From: Actinacidiphila cocklensis
GTDB taxonomy: Bacteria; Actinomycetota; Actinomycetes; Streptomycetales; Streptomycetaceae
Assembly: GCF_907177275.1 (NCBI RefSeq)
Contig: NZ_CAJSLV010000001.1
Coordinates: 248,001-312,000, forward strand
Direction of reading: 5' to 3'
Length of the DNA stretch: 64,000 nt
Shown in pieces: positions 8,391-17,400 of the stretch. The first letter of the stretch is position 1; each line of letters starts with the position of its first letter. The notes under the pieces were generated by a model. That model saw only the letters and a list, made by a program, of their open reading frames with translations, was not told the DNA's origin and did no database searches. Both the position numbers and the translations under genes were made by a program.

Positions 8391-8415
8391 ATCTGGGCCG
8401 GTGCATGGTAAAGAG

Positions 8416-9417
8416 GTGAAGCGAGCGAAGCTGGCCGATATCGCGGCCGCTGCCGAGGTCACCGTGCCCACCGTCTCCAAGGTCCTGAACGGGCGCAGCG
8501 ACGTCTCGGAGCAGACCCGTGCCCGGGTGTGGGAGATGCTGGCCGCGGCCGGATACGAGCGCCGCGGCCCGGCGGTGCCCGCAGGGGCGGTGGGGCTGGT
8601 CGACCTCGTCATGGACGGCGTCGAGGGATCGTGGGCGACCCGGGTGCTCGGCGGCGCCGAGCAGGCGGCCGCCGAGGCCGGCTGCGACGTCGTGGTGCTC
8701 TCGGCCCGCGAGGCGCGGGCCGGCCGGGACTGGGTGGACCGGCTGGTCTCCCGCGGGTCGGCCGGTGCGGTCCTGGCGCTGGTCGACCCGGCGCCCGCCG
8801 AGCGGGAACGGCTCGCGGCGGCGGGCGTGGCCCTGGTCGCGCTCGACCCCGGTGTGGAGCCGTCGTCCGGGCTGCCCAGCGTGGGGGCCACCAACTGGGC
8901 CGGCGGATACGCGGCCGTGCACCACCTGACCCGGCTCGGCCACACCAGGATCGCGGCGCTCGGCGGCCGTGAGGACCAGATCAACAGCCGTGCGCGGCTC
9001 GACGGTTACCGGTCCGCGCTGGCCGCGGCGAACATCCGGGCGCGCAACTCCCTGATCAGGTATTCGGACTGGAGCAACGCAGGCGGCGTCCGGCAGGCCA
9101 CCGCCCTGCTCAGGCAGCGCGACCGGCCGACCGCCGTCTTCGCCTGCTCGGACCACCTGGCGCGCGCCGTCTACCGGGTCGCAGCCGACCTCGGCCTGGA
9201 CATCCCCGGCGACCTGAGCGTCGTCGGCTTCGACGACCTGCCCGAGGCCCGCTGGCTGACCCCGGACCTGACGACCGTCCACCAGCCCGTACGGGAGATG
9301 GCAGCCGAGGCGGTACGCCTGCTGCTGCGGTTGCGCAACGGGGAGCTGGGCGGAGCCGAGCGCGTCGAACTGTCCACCAGCCTGGTGGTGCGCAACAGCA
9401 CGGCCCCACCCCGGTGA
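8416..9417 (+). CDS. LacI/GalR family transcriptional regulator
   Basis: 333 residues from the GTG at 8416; a GTG at 8401 would add five. The N-terminal helix-turn-helix (K-L-A-D-I-A-A-A-A-E-V-T-V-P-T-V-S-K-V-L) and hinge helix are followed by a periplasmic-binding-protein-like effector domain with late motifs P-T-A-V-F-A-C-S-D and S-V-V-G-F-D-D. It is divergent from the ThuA/Gfo operon, with two palindromes in the gap. A sugar or sugar derivative is the expected inducer. The 5' start has no clear ribosome site, so it may be leaderless or start at 8401. Confidence 0.9.
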   Translation: MKRAKLADIAAAAEVTVPTVSKVLNGRSDVSEQTRARVWEMLAAAGYERRGPAVPAGAVGLVDLVMDGVEGSWATRVLGGAEQAAAEAGCDVVVLSAREARAGRDWVDRLVSRGSAGAVLALVDPAPAERERLAAAGVALVALDPGVEPSSGLPSVGATNWAGGYAAVHHLTRLGHTRIAALGGREDQINSRARLDGYRSALAAANIRARNSLIRYSDWSNAGGVRQATALLRQRDRPTAVFACSDHLARAVYRVAADLGLDIPGDLSVVGFDDLPEARWLTPDLTTVHQPVREMAAEAVRLLLRLRNGELGGAERVELSTSLVVRNSTAPPR

Positions 9418-9440
9418 CCGGCGACCCCTGTGCCGCGGGC

Positions 9441-9543
9441 ACTCCCACGAGCCGAGCAGCCGGTCGTACGACCGGCTCAGGTGCTCCCGCATCGCCGCCG
9501 CGGCCCCGTCGCCGTCCTTGCCGGCGAGGCAGCGGTGGATGGC
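9441..9543 (-). pseudogene. Relic of GntR/FadR-type regulator C-terminus
   Basis: About 34 codons read A-I-H-R-C-L-A-G-K-D-G-D-G-A-A-A-A-M-R-E and then H-L-S-R-S-Y-D-R-L. This fits the last helices of an FCD ligand domain (GntR superfamily), where an acidic loop precedes A-A-M-R-x-H-L. Nothing upstream continues the homology and no stop closes it, so it is a fragment. Recognition is by motif memory only. Confidence 0.4.
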
Positions 9544-9655
9544 CGAGCGGGACCTTCCAGCGGCTGGGGGCATCGCACGACCCGGCGGGCCGGCGCCGGC
9601 CGGCGGCCGCCGGGACGACGGGGCGCTGGTAGCCGGCGCCGGGCACCAAGACTGG

Positions 9656-10375
9656 TCAGCGCCAGCCCTGTTCCGCGAACCACTCCGCGCACCACCGTGC
9701 CCACCGGCCCACGTAGGGGTCCTGCGGTGCGAGGCCGAGCCCGTGCTCGCCGTGCGGCAGCACGTGCAACTCCACAGGGACGCCCGCGCGCCGCAGCGCG
9801 GTGGCGTAGCGCAGGCTGTGCTCGACGTCCACGGCCCCGTCGTCGGCGGTGTGCCAGCAGAACACCGGGGGCGTCGCCGGGTGCACCGCGTACTCCAGGG
9901 ACACCGCCCGCCGGTCCGCCAGAGACGGGTCCGGGCCGAGCAGCGCGTCGAGCGAACCCGGAGGGGGCAGATGGGCGAAGGAGACCACCGGGTAGCAGAG
10001 CACCGCCAGGTCCGGCCGCTCCCCGCCGTGGGCATGCGGGCCGCCGGCCAGCCAGGCGGCCAGGTGGCCCCCGGCGGAGAAGCCGAGCACACCCACCCGC
10101 CTCGGGTCGGCGCCGGGTCCTGCGGCGCCGGCGCGCAGCGCCCGCATGGCGGCGCGCGCGTCGTCCAGCGGGCCGGTGCCGCCCTGGGGCCGGAGCCGGT
10201 AGCGCAGCACGGCGGCGTTCAGCCCCAGGCCGCCCAGCCAGTCGGCCACCACCTCGGCCTCATGGGGCGCGTGGCCGCAGTAGCCGCCGCCGGGCAGCAC
10301 GAGCACCACCGGCGCGGGCTCGGAGGACTCCGGCGCGGGATGCAGGCTGAGCCGGCCGTCGAGCAGTTCGGTCAC
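9656..10375 (-). CDS. Alpha/beta hydrolase, acetyl-esterase type
   Basis: 239 residues from a GTG at 10375 with a clean AGGAGG site 8 bases upstream; longer in-frame starts are not supported. The oxyanion block reads L-P-G-G-G-Y, the nucleophile elbow is G-F-S-A-G-G-H, and the catalytic His lies in H-G-E-H-G-L-G near the C-terminus. This matches the hormone-sensitive-lipase/acetyl-xylan-esterase-like group. No signal peptide, so it acts in the cytoplasm, perhaps deacetylating sugars handled by the neighbouring Gfo/Idh and LacI genes. The link to that cluster is inferred from position. Confidence 0.85.
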   Translation of the reverse strand: MTELLDGRLSLHPAPESSEPAPVVLVLPGGGYCGHAPHEAEVVADWLGGLGLNAAVLRYRLRPQGGTGPLDDARAAMRALRAGAAGPGADPRRVGVLGFSAGGHLAAWLAGGPHAHGGERPDLAVLCYPVVSFAHLPPPGSLDALLGPDPSLADRRAVSLEYAVHPATPPVFCWHTADDGAVDVEHSLRYATALRRAGVPVELHVLPHGEHGLGLAPQDPYVGRWARWCAEWFAEQGWR

Positions 10376-10539
10376 GAGGTTCGCCTCCTGGGTGCGGATA
10401 CCGCTCCAACGTACCGGGGTGCAGGCCACGGCCCTTCGGGCGCCCGCCGGCGCGACCCGCGAGGCTTCCGCCGGGCCGGCAGGCCATGTGCCGCTCCCCG
10501 CGCCTGAGCCGAACTCCCGGCCAGGGGTCCGGCCCGCGC

Positions 10540-10740
10540 TCTGGACCCGGAACCCGCCCATCGACCCGTCGCAGCCCGGGTACTGCACGTTGTTGAAGGT
10601 GATCAGCAGCCACCGGGTGCCCTTGCCGTCCGGCACCGGGGTGAGCAGCGGCTGGGCGCGGCGGCCAGGTCGAAGGTGGCGGCGGTGTAGCCGGTGACCA
10701 GCGCCGAGTGGCCGACGACCACGGCGTGGGGACTCACCTC
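10540..10740 (-). pseudogene. Decayed coding fragment, family not recognised
   Basis: Two protein-like stretches occur in different frames: S-P-H-A-V-V-V-G-H-S-A-L-V-T-G-Y-T (about 10735-10650) and then L-L-T-P-V-P-D-G-K-G-T-R-W-L-L-I-T-F-N-N (about 10655-10560). They look like one former C-terminal region broken by a frameshift. No start, signal or stop fits an intact gene. Confidence 0.3.
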
Positions 10741-10855
10741 GCCTCGGGCGAATGTCGGCCCTCGCACGGACGGACTATCGTCATGTCCGGCGCGCGTCAC
10801 GTGAGCCGTGCTCGCGCGACGGTAGCGGCGGCACGATTGGGGAACGCGGACAGCC

Positions 10856-11776
10856 ATGGCGTCTGACTCTGACCTCGGTTCGGGCGCGGGATTCACGTCG
10901 GCAACCGCGGCACGGGTGATGGCCTCCGCCTGCCAGATGGTGGGCTTGGGCGACGCGGGCGCGGAACAACTCCGCTTCGGGGAGAACGCCCTGTACCGGC
11001 TCGCCACGGCACCTGTCGTGGTCCGGGTCGCTCGGGGGCCGGCTTACCTGCCCTCCGCTCGGCGTGAGGTGGCCGTGTCCCGCTGGCTCGCAAGTGAAGG
11101 CTTCCCCGCGGTCCGAACCATGGACGACATCGAGCAGCCGTTGACGATCGAAGGCCACCCTGTGACCTTCTGGCGCTTGATCGAGGACGCTGGGCAGCCG
11201 GCGCCATACGGCGAACTGGGCGCCGTCCTGCGGGATCTGCACTCCCTGACACCTCCCCCTCACCTCGGCCTACCGCCCTTCGATACGTTCGGGCGGTCCG
11301 ACCGCCGTATCGAGGTGGCCGAGGGGATATCGGAGGATGACCGGGGGTTCCTGCGTAAACGCCGTCTGGAGCTGGCAGACCGACTGGCTGGGCTCGACTT
11401 CGACTCCGGCAAGGGGCCCGTGCACGGGGACGCACACACGGACAACCTGATGGTCGATCAGCAGGGCCGGTTGCACCTGATCGACCTGGAGAACTTCTGC
11501 CTGGACCATCCCGAGTGGGATCTCGTCGTGTCCGCCCACGAACACGACCGGCTGGGCTGGGTGAGCCGGGACGAGTACGGCGCGTTCGTCGACGGGTACG
11601 GCCGGGACCTGCGCGACTGGCCTGGCTTCGGCGTTCTGTCCGCTATCCAGGAGTTCAAGATGACCACCTGGCTCATGCAGAACATCGCAGAGGGACCGCA
11701 CGTGGCCGAGGAGGTACGAGCACGGCTCGCATCGCTCCGGGACGAGGACGCACAGCGGCACTGGCAGCCCTACTGA
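10856..11776 (+). CDS. Aminoglycoside phosphotransferase-like kinase
   Basis: 306 residues with the APH/choline-kinase fold. The catalytic loop is H-G-D-A-H-T-D-N and the metal-binding D-x-E appears in L-I-D-L-E-N-F. The N-lobe is reduced but has the V-V-V-R-V-A strand. Members phosphorylate aminoglycosides, macrolides or small metabolites with ATP. Nothing nearby defines the substrate, so drug resistance should not be assumed. The ATG at 10856 has no strong ribosome site; an in-frame start at 10919 (M-A-S-A-C) is possible. It is convergent with the broken regulator at 11795. Confidence 0.85.
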   Translation: MASDSDLGSGAGFTSATAARVMASACQMVGLGDAGAEQLRFGENALYRLATAPVVVRVARGPAYLPSARREVAVSRWLASEGFPAVRTMDDIEQPLTIEGHPVTFWRLIEDAGQPAPYGELGAVLRDLHSLTPPPHLGLPPFDTFGRSDRRIEVAEGISEDDRGFLRKRRLELADRLAGLDFDSGKGPVHGDAHTDNLMVDQQGRLHLIDLENFCLDHPEWDLVVSAHEHDRLGWVSRDEYGAFVDGYGRDLRDWPGFGVLSAIQEFKMTTWLMQNIAEGPHVAEEVRARLASLRDEDAQRHWQPY

Positions 11777-11794
11777 CGCCTTCCGTTTCGCGGA

Positions 11795-13164
11795 TTACTC
11801 CTCAAGCTCGGCGCGGGCCAGAGTCACCCTGTCGTTGAGCGCTCTGACCGCAGGGGCGGATGAGTGATCGCTGACCTCGCGCTGGAAGTCCTCGACATAG
11901 CGGACGAAGCGCGCGGACTGCAACGACTCACCTTCATCCACCGCAAGGGTCGCCGTGGCAACGGCGTTCTCAAGGTCGCCGTTGAGGAACTGGCTCTGTG
12001 CCAGGACCATCCGGCAGAACCCGAGCGTGCGGGCGTACTGCGGGCCGGTCTGGGCACCAGCCTGCTCGGCGAACCGCATGGATTCGATGGGCCGTTTGAG
12101 GTCACGGAAGCAGTGGGAGATCTCGCCGATGATCTCGGCCTCGTCCACGTAGGCGAGGTAATCCGGGTCCTCAGCCGAGGCGGCCTTCTCGAAGAACCGC
12201 TCGGCCTCGTTCATCGCGCGAGATGCGCCGGCCACGTCCTGCGCGCTGGACAGTGCACGCGCTTCGTGGGCGGTAAAGATGGCGTTGGCACGTGGAGTGG
12301 CTTGGCCTCGGCCACCTTCAAGGGCAGCACGAGCGAGTTGGGCGGCACGGGCGGTCTGTCCGAGGTAGTTGGCTTGGTGGCTCATGGTGGCGAGGATGGT
12401 CGAGCCCATGAGGCGGTCATCGATGACCTGCGTCAGCCGCAGTCCGGAGACGAAGTACCGATGGGCAAGGGCGTGGTCACCGATGTCGTACGCGGTCCAG
12501 CCGAGAACTGCGGCGATCTCGGCGGCCGCGGCGAAGAGCGCCGTGCCCACCTTCTCGCTGTAGCTGGCTCGCAGCAGAGGCAGAACCTCGTGGCGGAAGT
12601 AGTGCCGCAGGGTCGTGTGCCCATGGCCGCCTCCGTAAAGGAAGTCGAGCCCGGTGAACATCGCGGTGGCGGTGCGTATGGCCATGACGTCCCGCATGCC
12701 GGCTCGGCACGCGCCTTGGACTTCAGCGACTCCGTCCGGCCGCGACACCATCCAGGACAGCACGGCCGAGTCGACCTGCCTGTCCTCCAGCAGCGTGGTG
12801 CCGACGATGCCCCCATCACCTGGTCGGAGTTGGGTGAGCCCGTCAAGGGTTGCCAGTGCTTCGTCAAGGGTGGCTGCGTAGCCTGGACTCGGCGGCATTC
12901 GGCGTGGATGGCTCACACCGGCAAAGCCGATATCGGCGGGGGTGATGCTGCGTCCTAGCTTGCCGCTCAGGACCTAGCCACATACGCAGCGGTCGCCGCC
13001 TGGATGCCGCTGCCGTCAAGCCAACGCTGCACGGCCACGTGCGTGGCGCCGACGTGCGCCCCGTGGCGCAGCGCGACGTCTCTCACCCGGCGGGCCAGTC
13101 CCTTATTGCTCGCGCCGGCCTCGGCCATCACCGCGGCTAACGGGTGATTCGGCTCCCTGCTCAT
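11795..13164 (-). pseudogene. Transcriptional regulator with TPR-like C-terminus, frameshifted
   Basis: An ATG at 13164 (AGGAGAG upstream) opens M-S-R-E-P-N-H-P-L-A-A-V-M-A-E-A-G, a DNA-binding head of a Streptomyces regulator type, and stops after A-Y-V-A-R-S. One extra base near 12975 (AGG to AGGG) would continue it as V-L-S-G-K-L-G-R-S-I-T-P-A-D-I-G-F and join it to the 373-residue helical, TPR-like part ending at 11795. The repaired protein would have 456 residues. As written, two pieces result: 65 codons with the head, and a C-terminal product that could start at 12916. Confidence 0.75.
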
Positions 13165-13237
13165 GATCTCTCCTGCCACCAGAGACGATGACGGCAAGTG
13201 CCCATCCTGTCACGCATATGCGCGACTGCAATGGGGT

Positions 13238-13669
13238 TCACGAACGAACCCCCCTCGCGACGCGTGAACCCCCGTGGTCACGCGGACCCCGCTGTGAACG
13301 CTGCCGTTCGGACCCGTGTCGCCGTTGACTTGCTGCACACGGCGGCGCACCCGGCCGCCGACGGACAGAGGACAACGCGATGGATGCGCGAGAGACCCAC
13401 CGCCGGCCCCTGCGGACGGCGCACCCCGATCCCCTGGAGCCCAGCGCTCTCGCTGGCTCGGAACGCTTCCGCTCGCTGACCCTCGACGCTGACGCGCCTG
13501 ACACGGGGTCGGTCTTCCCGGCCGGAGCCTCGACGGTCCGCGCCCACTCCACGGCCTCCGCCGGCAGCATCACCACCCGGGCGTGGTCACCGGTGATCTG
13601 CACGCCGCTGTTGACGACCGACGCGACGGACCGCGCCCCCGACGCCGCCGCCTCCCCCGCTCCGGTCAC
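13238..13669 (-). pseudogene. Probable truncated head of a STAND/TPR protein
   Basis: The GTG at 13669 overlaps the stop of the upstream small gene. The first 50 or so residues look real: S-G-V-Q-I-T-G-D, then M-L-P-A-E-A-V-E-W-A-R-T-V-E-A-P. From memory this precedes NB-ARC/TPR proteins in Streptomyces. After about residue 60 the sequence becomes Arg-rich and non-protein-like, and no P-loop follows, so the body of the gene seems deleted. The motif assignment is tentative. Confidence 0.4.
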
Positions 13670-14097
13670 CGCGTGACGTGCGCGTCGTCGCCGGTGATCT
13701 GCACCCCGCTGTTCGAACCCGAGGCAATCGAACGCTCCCCCGAGGCCACCACCGAAGACTGCGGCAACTGCGCGAACAGCTCGACCAGTTCGTGCCGCAA
13801 CTCCTCGTCCTCACGCAACGCCCGCTTGATCTGCTGCCGCAGGGCACCGGCCGCGTCCGCGTCGTCCGGCTCCTGGGCGGCGTCCTCCACCGCCGACGCC
13901 AAAGTTGCACGGCCCTGCTCGTCCTGGCGGTGCCACACCGCCTGAAGAATCCGCCGGCCCAGGCCCGCCGTCGCGTCGGTCGCGGCGCCCACCGCCGCGT
14001 CCTCGGCCCGCGCGAACACCTGCGCTCCATACGCGCCCACCGCCGCCGACAGATACGGCCCCGCCTGCTCCACCAGCTGAACGATCTCCGCGCTCAC
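13666..14097 (-). CDS. Small helical protein, possible STAND-partner adaptor
   Basis: 143 residues from a GTG at 14097 with AGGGGA upstream. It is predicted helical, rich in Ala, with V-S-A-E-I-V-Q-L-V-E-Q-A-G-P-Y-L-S at the start and A-L-R-Q-Q-I-K-R-A-L-R-E-D-E-E-L in the middle. It ends in a Gly/Ser/Asn tail S-N-S-G-V-Q-I-T-G-D-D. The same S-G-V-Q-I-T-G-D motif opens the next, coupled gene. Such small genes are often found directly before NB-ARC/TPR proteins in actinomycetes (from memory), suggesting an effector-associated or adaptor role. It lies downstream of the giant STAND gene on the same strand. Confidence 0.65.
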   Translation of the reverse strand: MSAEIVQLVEQAGPYLSAAVGAYGAQVFARAEDAAVGAATDATAGLGRRILQAVWHRQDEQGRATLASAVEDAAQEPDDADAAGALRQQIKRALREDEELRHELVELFAQLPQSSVVASGERSIASGSNSGVQITGDDAHVTR

Positions 14098-14214
14098 GCA
14101 CGTCCCCTGACGACACGTCACTCCACCCCTACGGGTGACCCAGCGTATGGACGCACAGCACTCCGTGAGTACAAAACGCCAGAAGCGCCCACCCGGTTCC
14201 ACATCGCGCGGACG

Positions 14215-14425
14215 CGTACCGCGGGTGATGTACGAGGCCGGCGGGTGGCGCGGGTCGCCCGGATGTCGGCGATCGGGTCGCCGTCCAGGAGCAGCAGGTC
14301 CGCCCGGGCGCCCGGCACGACGGCGCCCCGGGTCGGGGAGCCCGAAGCCGCGTGCGGGCAGGACGGTCGCGGCGCGCAGGGCCTCGGCCGTGGAGAGTTT
14401 CGGCGAACTCGACCTGAGATCTCGG
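14215..14425 (-). pseudogene. Relic of amidohydrolase C-terminus
   Basis: One frame reads L-S-T-A-E-A-L-R-A-A-T-V-L-P-A-R-G-F-G-L and, after a one-base shift, another reads G-A-V-V-P-G-A-R-A-D-L-L-L-L-D-G-D-P and I-A-D-I-R-A-T-R. Together these are the typical closing segment of an imidazolonepropionase-like amidohydrolase. No catalytic metal-binding part remains. It sits between the STAND gene and the small helical gene. Confidence 0.5.
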
Positions 14426-14454
14426 GTGCGGTCGGGCGACGGCTGTGCAGCCCC

Positions 14455-17400
14455 TCAGGCCACACCACGCAGCGAGAAGTCCAGCCGGCCCTTCTCCTGA
14501 TCGATGCGGCGTACTCGGACGCGCAGGCGATGCCCTGGTCGCGCCACCTGCGCCCGGCTGCGAGGCCCGCCGCTCTCCATCTCCCTGTTGTGCAGCAGCC
14601 CGCTGACACCGCCGACGTCCAGGAACACCCCGTAGGGCATGACGCGGGTCACGACCCCTTCCATGAGGTCGCCCTCGCTGCAGTCGCCGAGTGATATCCG
14701 AGGGCGTGCCCCCTTGGGCGCCGCGCGGTCGCGTGCGGCGGGGGCGTGCGCGTTCAGGGACAGCGAGAGCCGTTCCTTGGCCGGGTCGAAAGACACGATC
14801 AGACACCGCACATGCTGCCCGACCGTGAAACGTGTCCGCGGATCGGCCGAGCCCGGGATCCGGGATATGTGGGCCAGCCCCGTGACGCGGCCGACGTCCA
14901 CGAACACGCCGTACTCGACGACTCCGGTGACGACTCCGTCGAGCTGAGTGCCGGGGGAGCAGGTGGCCAGGTCCAGCGGCGGGAGCGACGCGCGTGCTGC
15001 GTCGAGGTGCGGATCGACGGGGGACTGGAGCCGGAGCGACAACGCGATCTTCCCGGTGTCGCTGTCGACCCGCAGGACACGGACGGTCACGTGCTGCCCG
15101 ATCTGCAGGACTTTACGGTGGTCTGCCGGCCCATACGCCATCTCGGACTTGTGGATCAGTCCGTTGTGCCCGCCGAGGTTGACGAACGCCCCGTAGTCGA
15201 CGATGTTCGACACGACCGCCGTCCGGGTCTGCGACGGAGCGAGGTCGCCGAACTCGATCGGTTCGAGCAGGGCGGCCTCGACGGTGCCACGGCCGATGGT
15301 GTTGTCCGGTTCCAGCAGCCACGCCTCTGCCAGCCGGGTCAGGGCGGCGCGCGCCGAAGGGTCCGCGACCCTCAGGCCCAGCGTGATGACGTGCGGCCAG
15401 ACGGGGTCCTTCGACCAGCGCCTTCGAGAGCACCACTCGACGACCTGCTCGCCGACCGGCGTCGCCGACAGGTCCAGGTACTCGGCCGCGTCCAGGTAGC
15501 GGAAGCCCCACTGCCGCGAGGACCTCGTCCACGGATCGTCCAGGGACCCGGAGATCGCCGCATCCCTGACCTCCGGTTCGAGTCGCGGTGCCACCGGCCT
15601 CCAGCAGTACCGCCAGGTCCTGGACCTCCTGGTCAGCGGGAGCGCGAGCCACCGGCCGGCGGCGGCGACATCCGGGTCCGACAGTCCGGTGAGTATCCGG
15701 CTCACCGTGCCGGTGGTGTGGCCCCAGTTCTGGTCGCCCCAGTTCACCGGGTCGGCCAGCCAGGACTCGGCAAGCCGGTGCAGCTCGGCGAGGTGCCTGT
15801 CGTCCGCCAGATCCGCTGCGGAACTCAGCACGAACGGCCAGCCCACGTCCGCGCGGGAGCGGGAGTCGCTCAACCAGGCCACCGCCAGGTCGGCCAGCTC
15901 CGGGGAGTGCTCCGCGCTGTGGCGTTCGCCGAGCGCCCTGAAGACGAAGCTCCAGCGGCGGCCCGCGAAGTTCTGTCTCCGGGTGAGCCAGTCGAGCCCG
16001 AGCGCGTAGACCTCGTCCGCGTCGAGTGCCGCGGTGTCCGACAGGGCGACGGCGCACTCGATGGCCTTGGAGGACGCAGGGCTGTCGCGGTTGACCGGAT
16101 CCGCGAACCAGTTCCAGAGGAACGCTGCGAGCTGCTCTCTCTCCTGGCCGGTGGTGAGCGGGTGCACGTGTTCGAGGACCCATCCCCACCCGCCGTTCCC
16201 GGAGATGTTCTTGAGCCACTGCAGGCCCAGCTGCCGTAGCTCGCCCCGCTCGTCGGGTGCCGCGTCCATCATGATCTGGAAGACGCGATTCCAGGAGGGG
16301 TACCGCCAGTTGTGGCGGTTCCACAGCCACAGGAACTCGAGCCTGACCAGCTCGGCCCGTCCGCTCCCGTCCAGGACCGACAGGAGCCCACCGACGACCT
16401 GTGACCTGTCGACCCTGTCGTCGAGCGACCTGGTCCGCAGGAACTCCAGTCCTGCCTCGACCAGCTCGCCGCGGTCGAACGCCAGGTCGGAGCCGAGGAC
16501 CAGGGCGTACACGTTGCCCCAGTCGTCGACGTCACGGAACCGTCTGTGCCCGACGAGCCTGTCCGCCGCGGACTCCCCGACTGCCTCGCGGTCGTGGTCG
16601 GCATCCACCAGGAGTTCCAGGAGCCGGGTCCACCCCTGGCCGGATCGGTGGACCGAGGCTTTCAGCCATCGGCCGGCCGTCTCGAAGACGGGTGCCTGGT
16701 GGGCGCCCGGGGTCCGTTCGACGAAATGCGTGACGACCACCGGCCACAGCGGATCCTCCTGCGCGGATGCGGTGTCGATCCACCGCCGCACCAGGCCGAG
16801 CAGCTCGGTCTGGTCGGTACCGTCGGTGGCCCGCATCAAGGTCTGCGCCACCGACCCCCACCGGGGATCGTCCTGGTCGATCCACTCGCGTAGCCACTGC
16901 ATCCCGATACCGACGAGGTCGTCGCGTCCGGTGGACCCGACCACACTGATGAGGCGTTCCAGGGACTTGTCCCAGCGCCTGAGGAACTGATGCATCGGTT
17001 CCCGGACCCAGGTCGTGGCCAGAGCGACGACCAGGGCGTGCTCCCGGGGTCCCAAATGCCGCATCAGACCGGTGCAGACGTTGATCCAGTTGCTGTCCGA
17101 GAAGTGGGTCTCGTCGAGAACCCAGTCCGTGACCGCCCTGAGCAGTTCGTCGCGCTCCTCCGCGCCGAGGGTGCTGTACAGCGCGTCGAAGACGATCGGC
17201 CAACCCGTGGAGAACGAGTTGGGTGACTGCAGCCACTCCTTGCCCAGACTGATCAACTGCGCGCGCTCGCGCCGCGAGGAGGGCGCCACCTCGTTGTGCA
17301 TCCGCCGGTACAGGTAGTGCCAGGTGAGCGTGCGATGCGAACGTTCGTCGCTCAGCCATCCCACGGAGGCTCTTTCGACCTCGGCCAGCAGCTCGCCGCG

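Noticed and set aside
10856..11776. Calling the phosphotransferase an antibiotic-resistance gene
   Set aside because: Only the general kinase motifs are seen; many relatives act on metabolites and no drug cluster is near.
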